DNA of 11,711 nt from Zetaproteobacteria bacterium (GTDB taxonomy: Bacteria > Pseudomonadota > Alphaproteobacteria > Micavibrionales > Micavibrionaceae). This document shows positions 1-6,905 of this stretch, piece by piece; within the stretch, counting starts at the first letter, position 1, and every line of letters starts with the position of its first letter. The notes beneath the pieces were generated by a model. That model was not told the origin of the DNA and made no database searches. It saw only the letters and a list, made by a program, of their open reading frames with translations. Made by a program: the position numbers and the translations under genes. The stretch spans positions 233,525 through 245,235 of the forward strand of contig NVXI01000002.1 of the NCBI GenBank assembly GCA_002747015.1, given 5' to 3'.

Positions 1-467
1 TCATCATGCTTGATATCAAATTGCCAAACACCAATTTTGTACAACACTCTGTTTTGTTGCGGCTTTTGCGTTCTCCGTAATATAGATTTTAAACGCAAAA
101 CAAGCTCCATCGGCTCAAATGGCTTTGCAAGATAATCATCCGCACCAACTTCAAAGCCAAAGATTCTGTCTTCTGCTTCTCCCAATGCCGTTAGAAGCAA
201 AACTGGAATATTCTGCCCCTGCGCTCTTAACTCCTGCACAAATTCAGTGCCCGTTTTTTCTGGCATCATCACATCAACAACCAATGCGTCAAAGGCAAAT
301 GAAACCATAATCTCTTGTGCGTCCCTAACACTATTGGCTGTGAGAACAACAAAGCCATGTTCATGCAAAAAACGAGATACCAAATCACAAATACGCGCAT
401 CATCATCAACCACAAGAATATGTGGTTTTTCGACTTGCCTTCTTTCATTTTTTTTCAAATTTATCAC
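1..467 (-). CDS. OmpR-family response regulator, C-terminus cut by window edge
   Basis: This is a two-component DNA-binding response regulator; 155 codons are visible before the window ends. A full CheY-like receiver domain spans about residues 15-133. It has the acidic cluster DDD at 21-23, the phosphoacceptor D65 in DVMMP, the switch threonine T93 in LLLTAL, and K115 in DDYLAKPFEP. The linker RRTQKPQQ then leads into the first strands of an OmpR/PhoB winged helix (YKIGVWQFDI), and the rest lies outside the window. No ATG is in frame ahead of the receiver. The possible starts are GTG at 467 (numbering used here) or TTG at 458; TAG lies just upstream and neither start has a convincing Shine-Dalgarno. 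It is divergent from ilvE. From memory, PetR-type regulators often lie beside ilvE in alphaproteobacteria, so a PetR-like role is possible but unproven. No histidine kinase is visible here. Confidence 0.9.
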   Translation of the reverse strand, partial: MINLKKNERRQVEKPHILVVDDDARICDLVSRFLHEHGFVVLTANSVRDAQEIMVSFAFDALVVDVMMPEKTGTEFVQELRAQGQNIPVLLLTALGEAEDRIFGFEVGADDYLAKPFEPMELVLRLKSILRRTQKPQQNRVLYKIGVWQFDIKHD

Positions 468-469
468 GA

Positions 470-497
470 TCTATATTTACACAAAATTATTTTTCAA
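470..497 (-). promoter_or_regulatory. Putative sigma-70 promoter of the response regulator
   Basis: On the minus strand TTGAAA (492-497) is followed after 16 bp by TATAGA (470-475). The predicted transcription start would fall near 463, inside or just after the only usable start codons (GTG 467, TTG 458), implying a leaderless or very short-leader message if the promoter is real. The region is AT-rich, so a chance match is possible. Confidence 0.4.
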
Positions 498-504
498 ATA
501 TAGC
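476..504 (+). promoter_or_regulatory. Putative sigma-70 promoter of ilvE
   Basis: TTTACA (476-481) and TATAGC (499-504) are separated by 17 bp and would start transcription near 511, about 38 nt before the ilvE ATG. The site lies on top of the divergent response-regulator promoter: the two -10/-35 pairs interleave within 35 bp, so both could not be occupied at once. Confidence 0.45.
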
Positions 505-548
505 TTACTTGGTAAAGAATATCGCGTAAACAAGGAAAGGCGCAAAAC

Positions 549-1421
549 ATGTCAGTACTTCCCTTTGATGAAAGAGACGGGTTTATCTGGATTGACGGTG
601 AAATCAAACCATGGAGAGAGGCTAAAATACATGTTCTCAGCCATGGTATGCATTATGCCAGCTCCGTTTTTGAGGGTGAACGCATGTATGACGGCAAAAT
701 CTTCAAAAGTCGTGAGCATTCAGAACGCTTTCACAAATCAGCAGAGATTCTAGGCATGAAAATCCAGATCAGCATTGATGAGCTTGAAGAGATTAAATAT
801 GATATCTGTAAGAGAAACGATCTCACAAGTGCCTATATCCGTCCTGTTGCATGGCGTGGTGGAGAGCAAATGGGCGTTTCTGCGAAACTAACCAAGACAC
901 ATGTTGCCGTGGCGGCGTGGGCATGGGGCTCATATTTTGATGCAGAAAAACGCAATACCGGTATCTCTCTAAAAACGTCACAATGGCGAAAACCTGCGCC
1001 AGACACGGCACCAACACAAAGCAAAGCGGCTGGTCTATACATGATTGCAACAATGTCCAAACACGCGGTTGAAGATGATGGCTTTGATGATGCGCTTATG
1101 CTTGATTATCGCGGTTATGTGGCCGAGGCATCTGCTGCCAATTTCTTTGCGGTAAAAGACGGTGTGCTGATAACCCCGACCCCAGATTGTTTTCTAAATG
1201 GGTTAACACGCCAAACTGTTATTGCTTTGGCCAAAGACATGGGTATCCCCTTTGAAGAACGCCATATTAAACCGGAAGAGCTTGGTGGTTTTCAAGAGAT
1301 TTTTGTAACAGGAACAGCGGCAGAAGTAACCGCAGTGGGACAAATTGACGATCACAAATATAGCGTTGGTCCAATCACGAAAAGACTGCGTGAGGCTTAC
1401 GAAACACTTGTTCGTAGCTAG
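549..1421 (+). CDS. ilvE: Branched-chain amino acid aminotransferase (class IV)
   Basis: This PLP-dependent transaminase catalyses the last step of valine, leucine and isoleucine synthesis, or the first step of their breakdown, exchanging the amino group with 2-oxoglutarate/glutamate in the cytosol. The 290 residues are near the usual length for the family. The SSVFEGERMY segment (about 38-47) and YIRPVAWRGG (96-105) are characteristic. The Schiff-base lysine is K159 in TQSKAAGLY, and E194 in VAEASAANFF matches the glutamate that contacts the cofactor pyridine nitrogen. FLNGLTRQTV (215-224) and VTGTAAEV (253-260) form the phosphate- and substrate-side loops. The ATG at 549 has a strong purine-rich Shine-Dalgarno (AAGGAAAGG, 532-540) with 8 nt spacing. 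A D-amino-acid or aminodeoxychorismate-lyase paralogue is less likely given length and motifs. The gene is monocistronic by context, because the next gene has its own promoter. Confidence 0.94.
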   Translation: MSVLPFDERDGFIWIDGEIKPWREAKIHVLSHGMHYASSVFEGERMYDGKIFKSREHSERFHKSAEILGMKIQISIDELEEIKYDICKRNDLTSAYIRPVAWRGGEQMGVSAKLTKTHVAVAAWAWGSYFDAEKRNTGISLKTSQWRKPAPDTAPTQSKAAGLYMIATMSKHAVEDDGFDDALMLDYRGYVAEASAANFFAVKDGVLITPTPDCFLNGLTRQTVIALAKDMGIPFEERHIKPEELGGFQEIFVTGTAAEVTAVGQIDDHKYSVGPITKRLREAYETLVRS

Positions 1422-1444
1422 TGCGCGCGATCTTATTATGAAAT

Positions 1445-1473
1445 TTGACTTACATTGCAAAAACACCTATAAT
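1445..1473 (+). promoter_or_regulatory. Near-consensus sigma-70 promoter of the hypothetical gene
   Basis: TTGACT (1445-1450) and a perfect TATAAT (1468-1473) are separated by exactly 17 bp. Transcription should start near 1480, giving a leader of about 45 nt before the ATG at 1525. It is the best promoter match I saw in the window and lies wholly between ilvE and the next gene. A short 4-bp stem (GGTT...AACC, 1501-1514) sits immediately before the ribosome binding site. Confidence 0.7.
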
Positions 1474-1524
1474 TCACCTTAATTATAAAAAAATATATGT
1501 GGTTCAACGTAACCAAGGGTGAAA

Positions 1525-3246
1525 ATGGCAGAAAACAACACATTAAGCGCAAGCAATGCGACTGGTTCGAATAACGAATCGGATCAGGCTCTTATTGCGT
1601 TTAAACAGCTGATAAACTCACGCTTACCTATTCTGGCACCAGAGACTGCGGGCTGGAAAGATGAAAATGGGCACTTGGTTCACGAGACATCCGACCCACT
1701 CGACAGTGGCTATCTATACATTCTAGATAACTTCATACTTGATCCTTCTAAAATAGCGCAAAACGCCGCGTTACAAGAGCTTGTTGATCAGTATAATACC
1801 TTGCCTGAATCCATTAAGACGCCGGTTGAGATCAAGCGTACGTTCTTTGAAAAACCATCTAACAACATTACGTCGTCCAATCAGGCACAAGCAATCATTA
1901 ATCTTGCACAAGATTACCTGAATATTGAAGAAACCAGCGATGGAAAAATTGACGAAACAACTGGTCGTGCCTTACGTAAGACCCTTGAAGACTGGCAACG
2001 CCAAAACCCAGACATTGGTGTAGAATTTTCACCTCAGAATAACGACAGCCGTACAATTGACTTTCTAAATGCACTTACACAAAAAAGAATGGGCAGTGCC
2101 GGCACAGACCCAAGAGATTTAAATCAAACCCTTATCCATCTTTGGGCGATGGAAAAAGACGCAGAAGTCATACCGGGGCAAATACAAACAAATGTAGGGG
2201 CCGTTGTTTCTTTGCGTAATATGATGGAGCTTATGGTCAATGGCACCTTGCCCAGTGGTTCATCCGCCGCAAGACCAGCAACAGACGCACCATGGGATCA
2301 AGACTGGACCAACAACGCCTCACCTGACGTATTCTTCAGCAATCAAACTTATGCAGCCCTTGCCAGCACCACATCAAGGAACACCCTTGGCACGGTACAT
2401 ACAGCCACCCTATTTGCAGAGATACCATCCAACCCTAATGGCGCGCTATTAAAGCAGATGGCAGAAGATATTGGATTGGATACCAATAAAACCATTTTCA
2501 CAGAAATAGAAGTTGGACGAATTGCTGCGGAGATGCTTACCTATAAAGCAAAAGAGCTTTGTATTGATGAGCCGGATATTAACCGCGCAATCCACAGCGG
2601 TCAGTTCATGCCGAACCTAACGGACCTTCTGATTGTCGAGAGAGGCTTTGGCTTCCCCGAAGGGCACAATACAGGGGCAGCCGTATGGGAACACCAATCA
2701 AACAGCTTTGGTCAGCGTTATGGCATGATTGATAAAGAGTTTTTAGACTCACTCGATTCAGATAACATAATGCATGGTCGAAAATTCCAAATGGATATCC
2801 ACCAATCTCCTTCTTCATATTTCACGGTTTACAGAGGTGTTTCAGACTTTACGCAGGATCTTACTCCGTATGAAAGAATGCGCGAGGAGGTTTTCCTTCC
2901 TAGCCTTGCTGATTTCATCGCAGATGGCAGCACCTGTGGCAGTGCACCAAAGGCAACACAAGATAGTGATTGCACCGTTGAAGGTGTCGTTGGTGACGGC
3001 CCATGTGGAGATTCTACCCCCGAAGTAACGGATGATTTATGCACCGTTGAGGGTATCGTTGGGAAAGGTCCATGTAGCAATGAGTTTGATACAGAGGCGG
3101 AGAATCCTGAAACGACGGATGAAAAAATTCAGTCTAATGCAGAAAGTACAACCGGTAATGATTACGAGTGCTTTGTTGAAGACAACGTCACAAGCGACTG
3201 TGATCAAACACTTGGCAATACAGATCCAACAGTAAAAGCCCCTTAA
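1525..3246 (+). CDS. Hypothetical protein with Cys-rich acidic C-terminal repeats
   Basis: I do not recognise this 573-residue protein. ATG 1525 is preferred over GTG 1519 because the Shine-Dalgarno AAGGG (1515-1519) sits 5 nt before the ATG and overlaps the GTG. No signal peptide or membrane segment is visible, and the N-terminus is polar (MAENNTLSAS). Residues 122-165 (AIINLAQDYL ... SDGKIDETTGRAL ... LEDWQRQ) loosely resemble a peptidoglycan-binding_1-type helical repeat; this is inference. Residues 190-465 show no motif I can name. The body has a single cysteine (C346), whereas the last 103 residues have seven. Four of the intervals, C471-C483-C494-C506-C517, alternate 12, 11, 12, 11. This reflects a 23-residue repeat with core CTVEG(V/I)VGxGPC, followed by a degenerate third core at C549-C559 (CFVED...DC). 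The tail is rich in D, E and T. The gene ends in tandem stops TAA TAG, 6 bp from the convergent ychF stop. An extracellular or disulfide-bonded role is possible, but no export signal supports it. Confidence 0.8.
   Translation: MAENNTLSASNATGSNNESDQALIAFKQLINSRLPILAPETAGWKDENGHLVHETSDPLDSGYLYILDNFILDPSKIAQNAALQELVDQYNTLPESIKTPVEIKRTFFEKPSNNITSSNQAQAIINLAQDYLNIEETSDGKIDETTGRALRKTLEDWQRQNPDIGVEFSPQNNDSRTIDFLNALTQKRMGSAGTDPRDLNQTLIHLWAMEKDAEVIPGQIQTNVGAVVSLRNMMELMVNGTLPSGSSAARPATDAPWDQDWTNNASPDVFFSNQTYAALASTTSRNTLGTVHTATLFAEIPSNPNGALLKQMAEDIGLDTNKTIFTEIEVGRIAAEMLTYKAKELCIDEPDINRAIHSGQFMPNLTDLLIVERGFGFPEGHNTGAAVWEHQSNSFGQRYGMIDKEFLDSLDSDNIMHGRKFQMDIHQSPSSYFTVYRGVSDFTQDLTPYERMREEVFLPSLADFIADGSTCGSAPKATQDSDCTVEGVVGDGPCGDSTPEVTDDLCTVEGIVGKGPCSNEFDTEAENPETTDEKIQSNAESTTGNDYECFVEDNVTSDCDQTLGNTDPTVKAP
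2935..3075 (+). repeat. In-frame 69-bp tandem repeat coding the Cys-rich tail
   Basis: Two head-to-tail 69-bp units (2935-3003 and 3004-3072) encode 23-residue repeats, each starting with Cys and carrying a second Cys at repeat position 13. The third copy begins at 3073 and breaks down. The best-conserved parts are the 36-nt cores at 2971-3006 and 3040-3075, identical at 30 of 36 bases by my alignment. At protein level 12 of 23 positions match. A degenerate third core lies at 3169-3201. Confidence 0.8.
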
Positions 3247-3252
3247 TAGAGC

Positions 3253-4356
3253 TTAAACATTAAACCGGAAAAGGATAACGTCGCCATCTTGCACGACATA
3301 TTCTTTGCCTTCTTGACGCATTTTACCCGCGTCTTTTGCGCCGACTTCTCCATTACACGCAATAAAATCTTCAAAAGCAATGGTCTCGGCCTTAATAAAC
3401 CCTTTTTCAAAATCTGTATGAATTACGCCTGCCGCCTCTGGTGCTTTTGCACCGACAGGAATTGTCCATGCGCGTGTTTCTTTTGGCCCAGCAGTAAAAT
3501 ATGTCTGTAATTTCAATAGCTTATTACCTGCACGGATAATAAGGTTCAAACCAGGTTCACTCAGTCCCATTGATTCAAGAAATTCTTCTTTTTCCTCATC
3601 ACTTTCTAACTGTGCGATCTCCGATTCAATGGAGGCACAGATAACAACCATTTCTGCGCCCTGCTCCTCGGACATTTTTTGAACCTGCGCGGTGTAATCA
3701 TTTCCTTGGGCGGCGTCATCTTCTGATACGTTGCAAACATACAGAACCGGCTTTGATGTGATGAGTTGCGTCATTTTCATCCAACGCACTTCATCTTCAT
3801 CAGAAGGTGTTACTGTTCTAGCCGGCTGCCCAGCATCTAGCGCATCTTTAATGCGGGTCAAAAACTCGACCTGTGCTACGACCTCTTTATCACCGGAACG
3901 CGCCTTTTTACTCATATTTGTGATTTGATTTTCCAAGCTCTCCAGATCAGAGAGCATAAGCTCTGTCTCAATTGTTTCTGCATCACGAATAGGGTCAATT
4001 GCACCATCAACATGGATAACATCATCATCGTCAAAACAACGTATCACATGGATAATCGCATCCGTTTCACGGATATTTGAAAGAAATTTATTTCCCAGTC
4101 CTTCGCCCTCAGATGCACCTTTTACAAGCCCTGCAATATCAACAAATTCAAGTTGAGATGGAAGAATATCGATTGAGCCTGCAATCGCGGCTATTTTAGC
4201 CATACGATCATCAGGAACGGCGACCCGGCCCACATTCGGTTCAATCGTGCAGAATGGAAAGTTCGCTGCCTGCGCAGCCGCGGTGGCCGTTAATGCATTA
4301 AACAAAGTCGATTTTCCAACATTCGGCAATCCAACAATTCCACAATTAAATCCCAT
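3253..4356 (-). CDS. ychF: Ribosome-binding ATPase YchF (Obg family)
   Basis: YchF is a cytosolic Obg-family P-loop NTPase that binds ribosomes and prefers ATP over GTP; it has been linked to translation quality control and oxidative-stress responses. At 367 residues it matches the roughly 363-residue family. The Walker A motif is GLPNVGKST (9-17), the Walker B/G3 is DIAG (73-76) with the following [12 protein letters not shown] segment, and NVSE (209-212) replaces the GTPase NKxD. That replacement is the family hallmark and explains the ATP preference. The C-terminal TGS domain (about 282-367) is intact, with [30 protein letters not shown] and [14 protein letters not shown] 4356 is preceded by AAAGGA, which overlaps the pth stop codon, so translation is probably coupled to pth, 12 bp upstream. 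This is the last gene of the minus-strand cluster and it ends 6 bp from the convergent hypothetical gene. Confidence 0.97.
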   Translation of the reverse strand: MGFNCGIVGLPNVGKSTLFNALTATAAAQAANFPFCTIEPNVGRVAVPDDRMAKIAAIAGSIDILPSQLEFVDIAGLVKGASEGEGLGNKFLSNIRETDAIIHVIRCFDDDDVIHVDGAIDPIRDAETIETELMLSDLESLENQITNMSKKARSGDKEVVAQVEFLTRIKDALDAGQPARTVTPSDEDEVRWMKMTQLITSKPVLYVCNVSEDDAAQGNDYTAQVQKMSEEQGAEMVVICASIESEIAQLESDEEKEEFLESMGLSEPGLNLIIRAGNKLLKLQTYFTAGPKETRAWTIPVGAKAPEAAGVIHTDFEKGFIKAETIAFEDFIACNGEVGAKDAGKMRQEGKEYVVQDGDVILFRFNV

Positions 4357-4368
4357 AATTTTATTCCT

Positions 4369-4944
4369 TTATGTCTTTAAATATTCTTTTATCAATTTAT
4401 CATAAGCCTTTGGATTATCAGAAATAATTGTATCCGCATTATTCCCCATATAATCAAGTAAAGGCCCTAACCATTCTTGTTCTGCTTTCGAAAAATTATC
4501 CAAAACATAATTGCTTACCGCGCCTTGATGTGATGGACGCCCTATTCCGACACGCACGCGCCAGAAATCGGCTGTGCTTAAATGCGCCTGAATTGACTTC
4601 AATCCATTATGCCCTGCATTACCGCCGCCTTGTTTCACGCGCACAGCATTCTGCGCAATATCAATTTCATCATGAAAGACTATAACGTTATCTGGCGCAA
4701 TCTTATAAAAATTAGCAGCCTTCACAACAGATTGCCCAGAGTTATTCATATAAGTTTCAGGTTTTAATAACAAAACTTTCTGATTTCCCAAACGCCCTTC
4801 TGATATTTTACCCTGAAATTTAGATTTATATGTTCCAAATACTGGAAACTCATTCTGAATAGCATCAAGAAGCATAAAGCCAACATTGTGACGATTACGT
4901 TCATATTCACGCCCCGGATTACCCAGACCAACAAAGAGCCACAT
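4369..4944 (-). CDS. pth: Peptidyl-tRNA hydrolase
   Basis: Pth cleaves the ester bond of peptidyl-tRNAs that drop off ribosomes, recycling tRNA in the cytosol. With the ATG at 4944 the product is 191 residues, the normal family length, and begins MWLFVGLGNPG like its relatives. Catalytic and substrate residues are in place: N9, H19 (RNRHNVGF), N67-N68 in ETYMNNSG, D92 in FHDEID, and N113 in GGGNAGHNGLKS. The start is supported by GAGGG (4952-4956) 7 nt upstream. The frame stays open further upstream to a TTG at 5034, which would add 30 residues, but that extension has no family counterpart and contains a hairpin-forming stretch. The gene lies downstream of rplY, with a 93-nt gap if the ATG is correct, and runs directly into ychF. 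The rplY-pth-ychF order is a familiar translation cluster. Confidence 0.96.
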   Translation of the reverse strand: MWLFVGLGNPGREYERNRHNVGFMLLDAIQNEFPVFGTYKSKFQGKISEGRLGNQKVLLLKPETYMNNSGQSVVKAANFYKIAPDNVIVFHDEIDIAQNAVRVKQGGGNAGHNGLKSIQAHLSTADFWRVRVGIGRPSHQGAVSNYVLDNFSKAEQEWLGPLLDYMGNNADTIISDNPKAYDKLIKEYLKT

Positions 4945-4968
4945 ATCCTCACCCTCTTTCGAATACAA

Positions 4969-4997
4969 AGAAGAGCCTTCAGACAAAGGCTCCTTCT
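4969..4997 (-). other. Stem-loop between rplY and pth
   Basis: In the minus-strand transcript two arms pair over 11 bp with one bulged G around a 6-nt loop (UGUCUG): AGAAG(G)AGCCUU against AAGGCUCUUCU. The following bases (UUGUAUUCG) are only partly U-rich, so a full intrinsic terminator is doubtful. An attenuator, partial terminator or RNA-processing site that tunes pth-ychF relative to rplY is the likelier reading. It lies 25 nt upstream of the preferred pth ATG. Confidence 0.5.
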
Positions 4998-5037
4998 TAA
5001 AAATACTATAAAGTGATAACAACCACTCTCGCAAGGC

Positions 5038-5715
5038 TTAACCTTCTGCTTTTTCTTCAGACTCATCTTCAGTAGCGGCATCTTCATCACTCACGATACC
5101 ATCACCGGCATCATCAGCAGCAGCAGCTTCCGCTTCTTCCTGTTCAGCCGTCTTCGGTGCAATCAATGTCGCAATTGTGAAGTCACGATCTGTAATTACA
5201 GGCGATGCGCCTTCAGGCATCGTAGCATCACTCAACTTAACTGCGTCGCCATGCACTTTACCCTCAACACTAACTTCAAGAAGATCAGGGATGCTTGTTG
5301 CGCCACAGAGTAGCTCAACAGTATAACGTGTCACGTTCAAAGTACCCTTGCCTTCAATGCTAGGACATTTATCTTCGTTAATAAATTTAACAGGAACGTT
5401 AACGGCAATCTTTGTCTTCTTGGTCACACGTAGGAAATCCACATGCTCCACCACATCAGTAACAGGGTGAAGTTGAACATCACGGGCAAGAACAAGGTTC
5501 TTTTCACCATCAACATTAAGATCACACAATGTTGTAAACATCTGACCTTTGTTATATTCAACATTAACCTCATTCTCTGAAAGAGATATTTTCACAGGTT
5601 CTTTATTATCACCGTAAATTACGGCCGGTGAACGACCAGCGCGGCGAAGTGAACGTGCAATCCCCTTACCGGCGCGATCCCTCTTTTCCGCTTTCATTGC
5701 ATAGTTTTTAGACAT
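5038..5715 (-). CDS. rplY: 50S ribosomal protein L25, long CTC/TL5 form
   Basis: L25 binds 5S rRNA in the large subunit; the long form is also called general stress protein CTC. The 225 residues fall into three parts. The N-terminal L25 domain (about 5-97) has GKGIARSLRRAGRSPAVIYG at 17-35 and RDVQLHPVTDVVEHVDFLRV at 78-97. The C-terminal TL5 beta domain spans about 100-187. A strongly acidic tail (190-225) is rich in E, D and A, as is common in alphaproteobacterial L25. ATG 5715 has AAGGA 7 nt upstream; another ATG at 5720 is out of frame. The 151-bp gap from prs probably holds its own promoter. The stop lies 93 nt before the preferred pth start. Confidence 0.96.
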   Translation of the reverse strand: MSKNYAMKAEKRDRAGKGIARSLRRAGRSPAVIYGDNKEPVKISLSENEVNVEYNKGQMFTTLCDLNVDGEKNLVLARDVQLHPVTDVVEHVDFLRVTKKTKIAVNVPVKFINEDKCPSIEGKGTLNVTRYTVELLCGATSIPDLLEVSVEGKVHGDAVKLSDATMPEGASPVITDRDFTIATLIAPKTAEQEEAEAAAADDAGDGIVSDEDAATEDESEEKAEG

Positions 5716-5740
5716 AGCATATTCCTTACATTCTCGTTAT

Positions 5741-5765
5741 GGCCAACCTCCAGGGGTGTTGGTCC
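5741..5765 (-). other. Possible leader hairpin ahead of rplY
   Basis: In the rplY leader CCAAC pairs with GUUGG, and two further G-C pairs follow beyond an A-G mismatch, around a loop of about 10 nt. The 3' arm ends about 25 nt before the ATG. Autogenous control is conceivable for a ribosomal protein, but the stem is short and I know of no described L25 leader with this shape. Confidence 0.25.
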
Positions 5766-5771
5766 GTTTTA

Positions 5772-5783
5772 CACATATATGTG
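5772..5783. promoter_or_regulatory. 12-bp perfect palindrome upstream of rplY
   Basis: CACATATATGTG is a perfect palindrome about 57 bp upstream of the rplY ATG. Candidate weak promoter elements surround it on the minus strand: TTGAAA at 5817-5822 with TTTATC at 5794-5799, or a TTGGTT box followed by TATATG inside the palindrome. None is strong enough to call alone. It could be an operator, or chance in AT-rich DNA. Confidence 0.3.
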
Positions 5784-5866
5784 CGAAGCCACAGATAAAC
5801 CAAATCTGGGACTTTTTTTCAAGTAATTTCTTCAAAATAGTAATATTAATGCGTAAGAATACAGAC

Positions 5867-6799
5867 TTACTTAAATAACTCAGATATGGAACGCTCTTCA
5901 CTGATACGACGTGCGGCCTCGCCAATCAAAGGTGCAATGCTTACCTGATCAATGTTATGTGCAGCCTTCATCGCGTCAGTTGCCTCAATACTATCTGTTA
6001 TCACCAATGTCTTCAGCGGTGAAGCACTGATCAGCTCTACTGCTTTACCAGATAAAACACCATGCACAACATAAGCGTGAACCTCTTGTGCACCGACGCC
6101 CTCAAGTGCGATCGCCGCGTTACATAGCGTACCACCTGAATCAACGATATCATCAACTAAAATACAAACCTTACCATCAACATCACCAATGACATTCATC
6201 ACCTCTGACACACCGGCTTGTTCACGGCGTTTATCAATAATCGCCAAGTCCGCACCTAAACGCTTTGCAAGCTGACGCGCACGCACAACGCCGCCAACAT
6301 CAGGCGATACAATACAAATATCCGCGCCTGGGAATTTATCTTTAATATGAGGAACAAAAACAGGCGCAGCACTTAAATTATCCACCGGAATATCAAAGAA
6401 CCCCTGTATCTGCCCTGCATGAAGCTCCAGCGTCAAAACGCGATCTGCACCAGCCGCAGTAATCAAATTTGCCACCAGTTTTGCAGAAATTGGCGTACGT
6501 CCGCCAGTCTTGCGATCTTGCCTAGCATAACCAAAATACGGCATGACAGCAGTAATACGGTTCGCTGACCCTCTTTTCAAAGCGTCAATTGCAATCAACA
6601 GTTCCATAAGATGATCATTTGCAGGATAGGACGTTGACTGTACGAAGAATGTATCTTTACCACGTACGTTTTCCATGATTTCAACAAAAATTTCGTTGTC
6701 AGCAAATCTTTGAATACTGCATTCGGTGAGGGGAACATCTAGATATGAAGAAATGAGCTCAGATAGTAAAATATTGGAGTTACCAGAAATCAGCTTCAT
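5867..6799 (-). CDS. prs: Ribose-phosphate pyrophosphokinase (PRPP synthetase)
   Basis: Prs makes 5-phosphoribosyl 1-pyrophosphate from ribose 5-phosphate and ATP, feeding purine, pyrimidine, NAD, histidine and tryptophan synthesis in the cytosol. Its 310 residues match class I enzymes. The start MKLISGNSN is typical. ATP-site YARQDRK (91-97), the metal-binding histidine H127 in [22 protein letters not shown] (164-174), the catalytic flexible loop with KRR at 190-192, and the PRPP loop [11 protein letters not shown] (215-225) are all intact, so the enzyme should be active. ATG 6799 is preceded by a modest AAAGG at about 10 nt. A promoter match lies in the 106-bp gap from pgeF, so prs can probably be expressed independently of the upstream genes. 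The weak GTAAG/CTTAC stem at 5853-5870, just past the stop, is not a convincing terminator. Confidence 0.97.
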   Translation of the reverse strand: MKLISGNSNILLSELISSYLDVPLTECSIQRFADNEIFVEIMENVRGKDTFFVQSTSYPANDHLMELLIAIDALKRGSANRITAVMPYFGYARQDRKTGGRTPISAKLVANLITAAGADRVLTLELHAGQIQGFFDIPVDNLSAAPVFVPHIKDKFPGADICIVSPDVGGVVRARQLAKRLGADLAIIDKRREQAGVSEVMNVIGDVDGKVCILVDDIVDSGGTLCNAAIALEGVGAQEVHAYVVHGVLSGKAVELISASPLKTLVITDSIEATDAMKAAHNIDQVSIAPLIGEAARRISEERSISELFK

Positions 6800-6845
6800 G
6801 GTGCCATACCTTTGTGTTCAATTTCAATTTTTTACGATAAGGCGC

Positions 6846-6873
6846 ACTATAGGAAATACAGGCGATAAATCAA
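6846..6873 (-). promoter_or_regulatory. Putative sigma-70 promoter of prs
   Basis: On the minus strand TTGATT (6868-6873) and TATAGT (6846-6851) are separated by 16 bp. Predicted initiation near 6839 gives a leader of about 40 nt before the prs ATG. The site is fully within the pgeF-prs gap, consistent with an internal promoter in the seven-gene run. Confidence 0.5.
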
Positions 6874-6905
6874 GATGTTTAATACGTAAATAAAAACTAG
6901 CGCAC

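Noticed and set aside
247..753. Plus-strand open frame of 168 codons overlapping the response regulator and ilvE start
   Set aside because: It is antisense to a clear receiver domain, then out of frame with ilvE, and its translation resembles no protein family.
2818..2850. YRG motif in the unknown protein (residues about 436-438), as in ADP-ribosyltransferases
   Set aside because: The later STS and ExE motifs of that fold are not recognisable and too few residues remain before the repeat tail.
2829..3080. Minus-strand open frame of 83 codons opposite the Cys-rich repeats
   Set aside because: Its repeated peptide merely mirrors the repeat DNA of the plus-strand gene; there is no ribosome binding site or family match.
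2935..3201. CRISPR-like or satellite repeat
   Set aside because: The repeat is in frame, periodic by 69 bp, has no unique spacers, and is explained by a protein repeat.
4945..5034. N-terminal extension of peptidyl-tRNA hydrolase to a TTG at 5034
   Set aside because: ATG 4944 has a good Shine-Dalgarno and gives the standard protein length; the extension encodes a hairpin-forming stretch with no family match.
5853..5870. GTAAG/CTTAC stem after prs as a terminator
   Set aside because: It has only five A/T-rich pairs and no U-tract; too weak to call.
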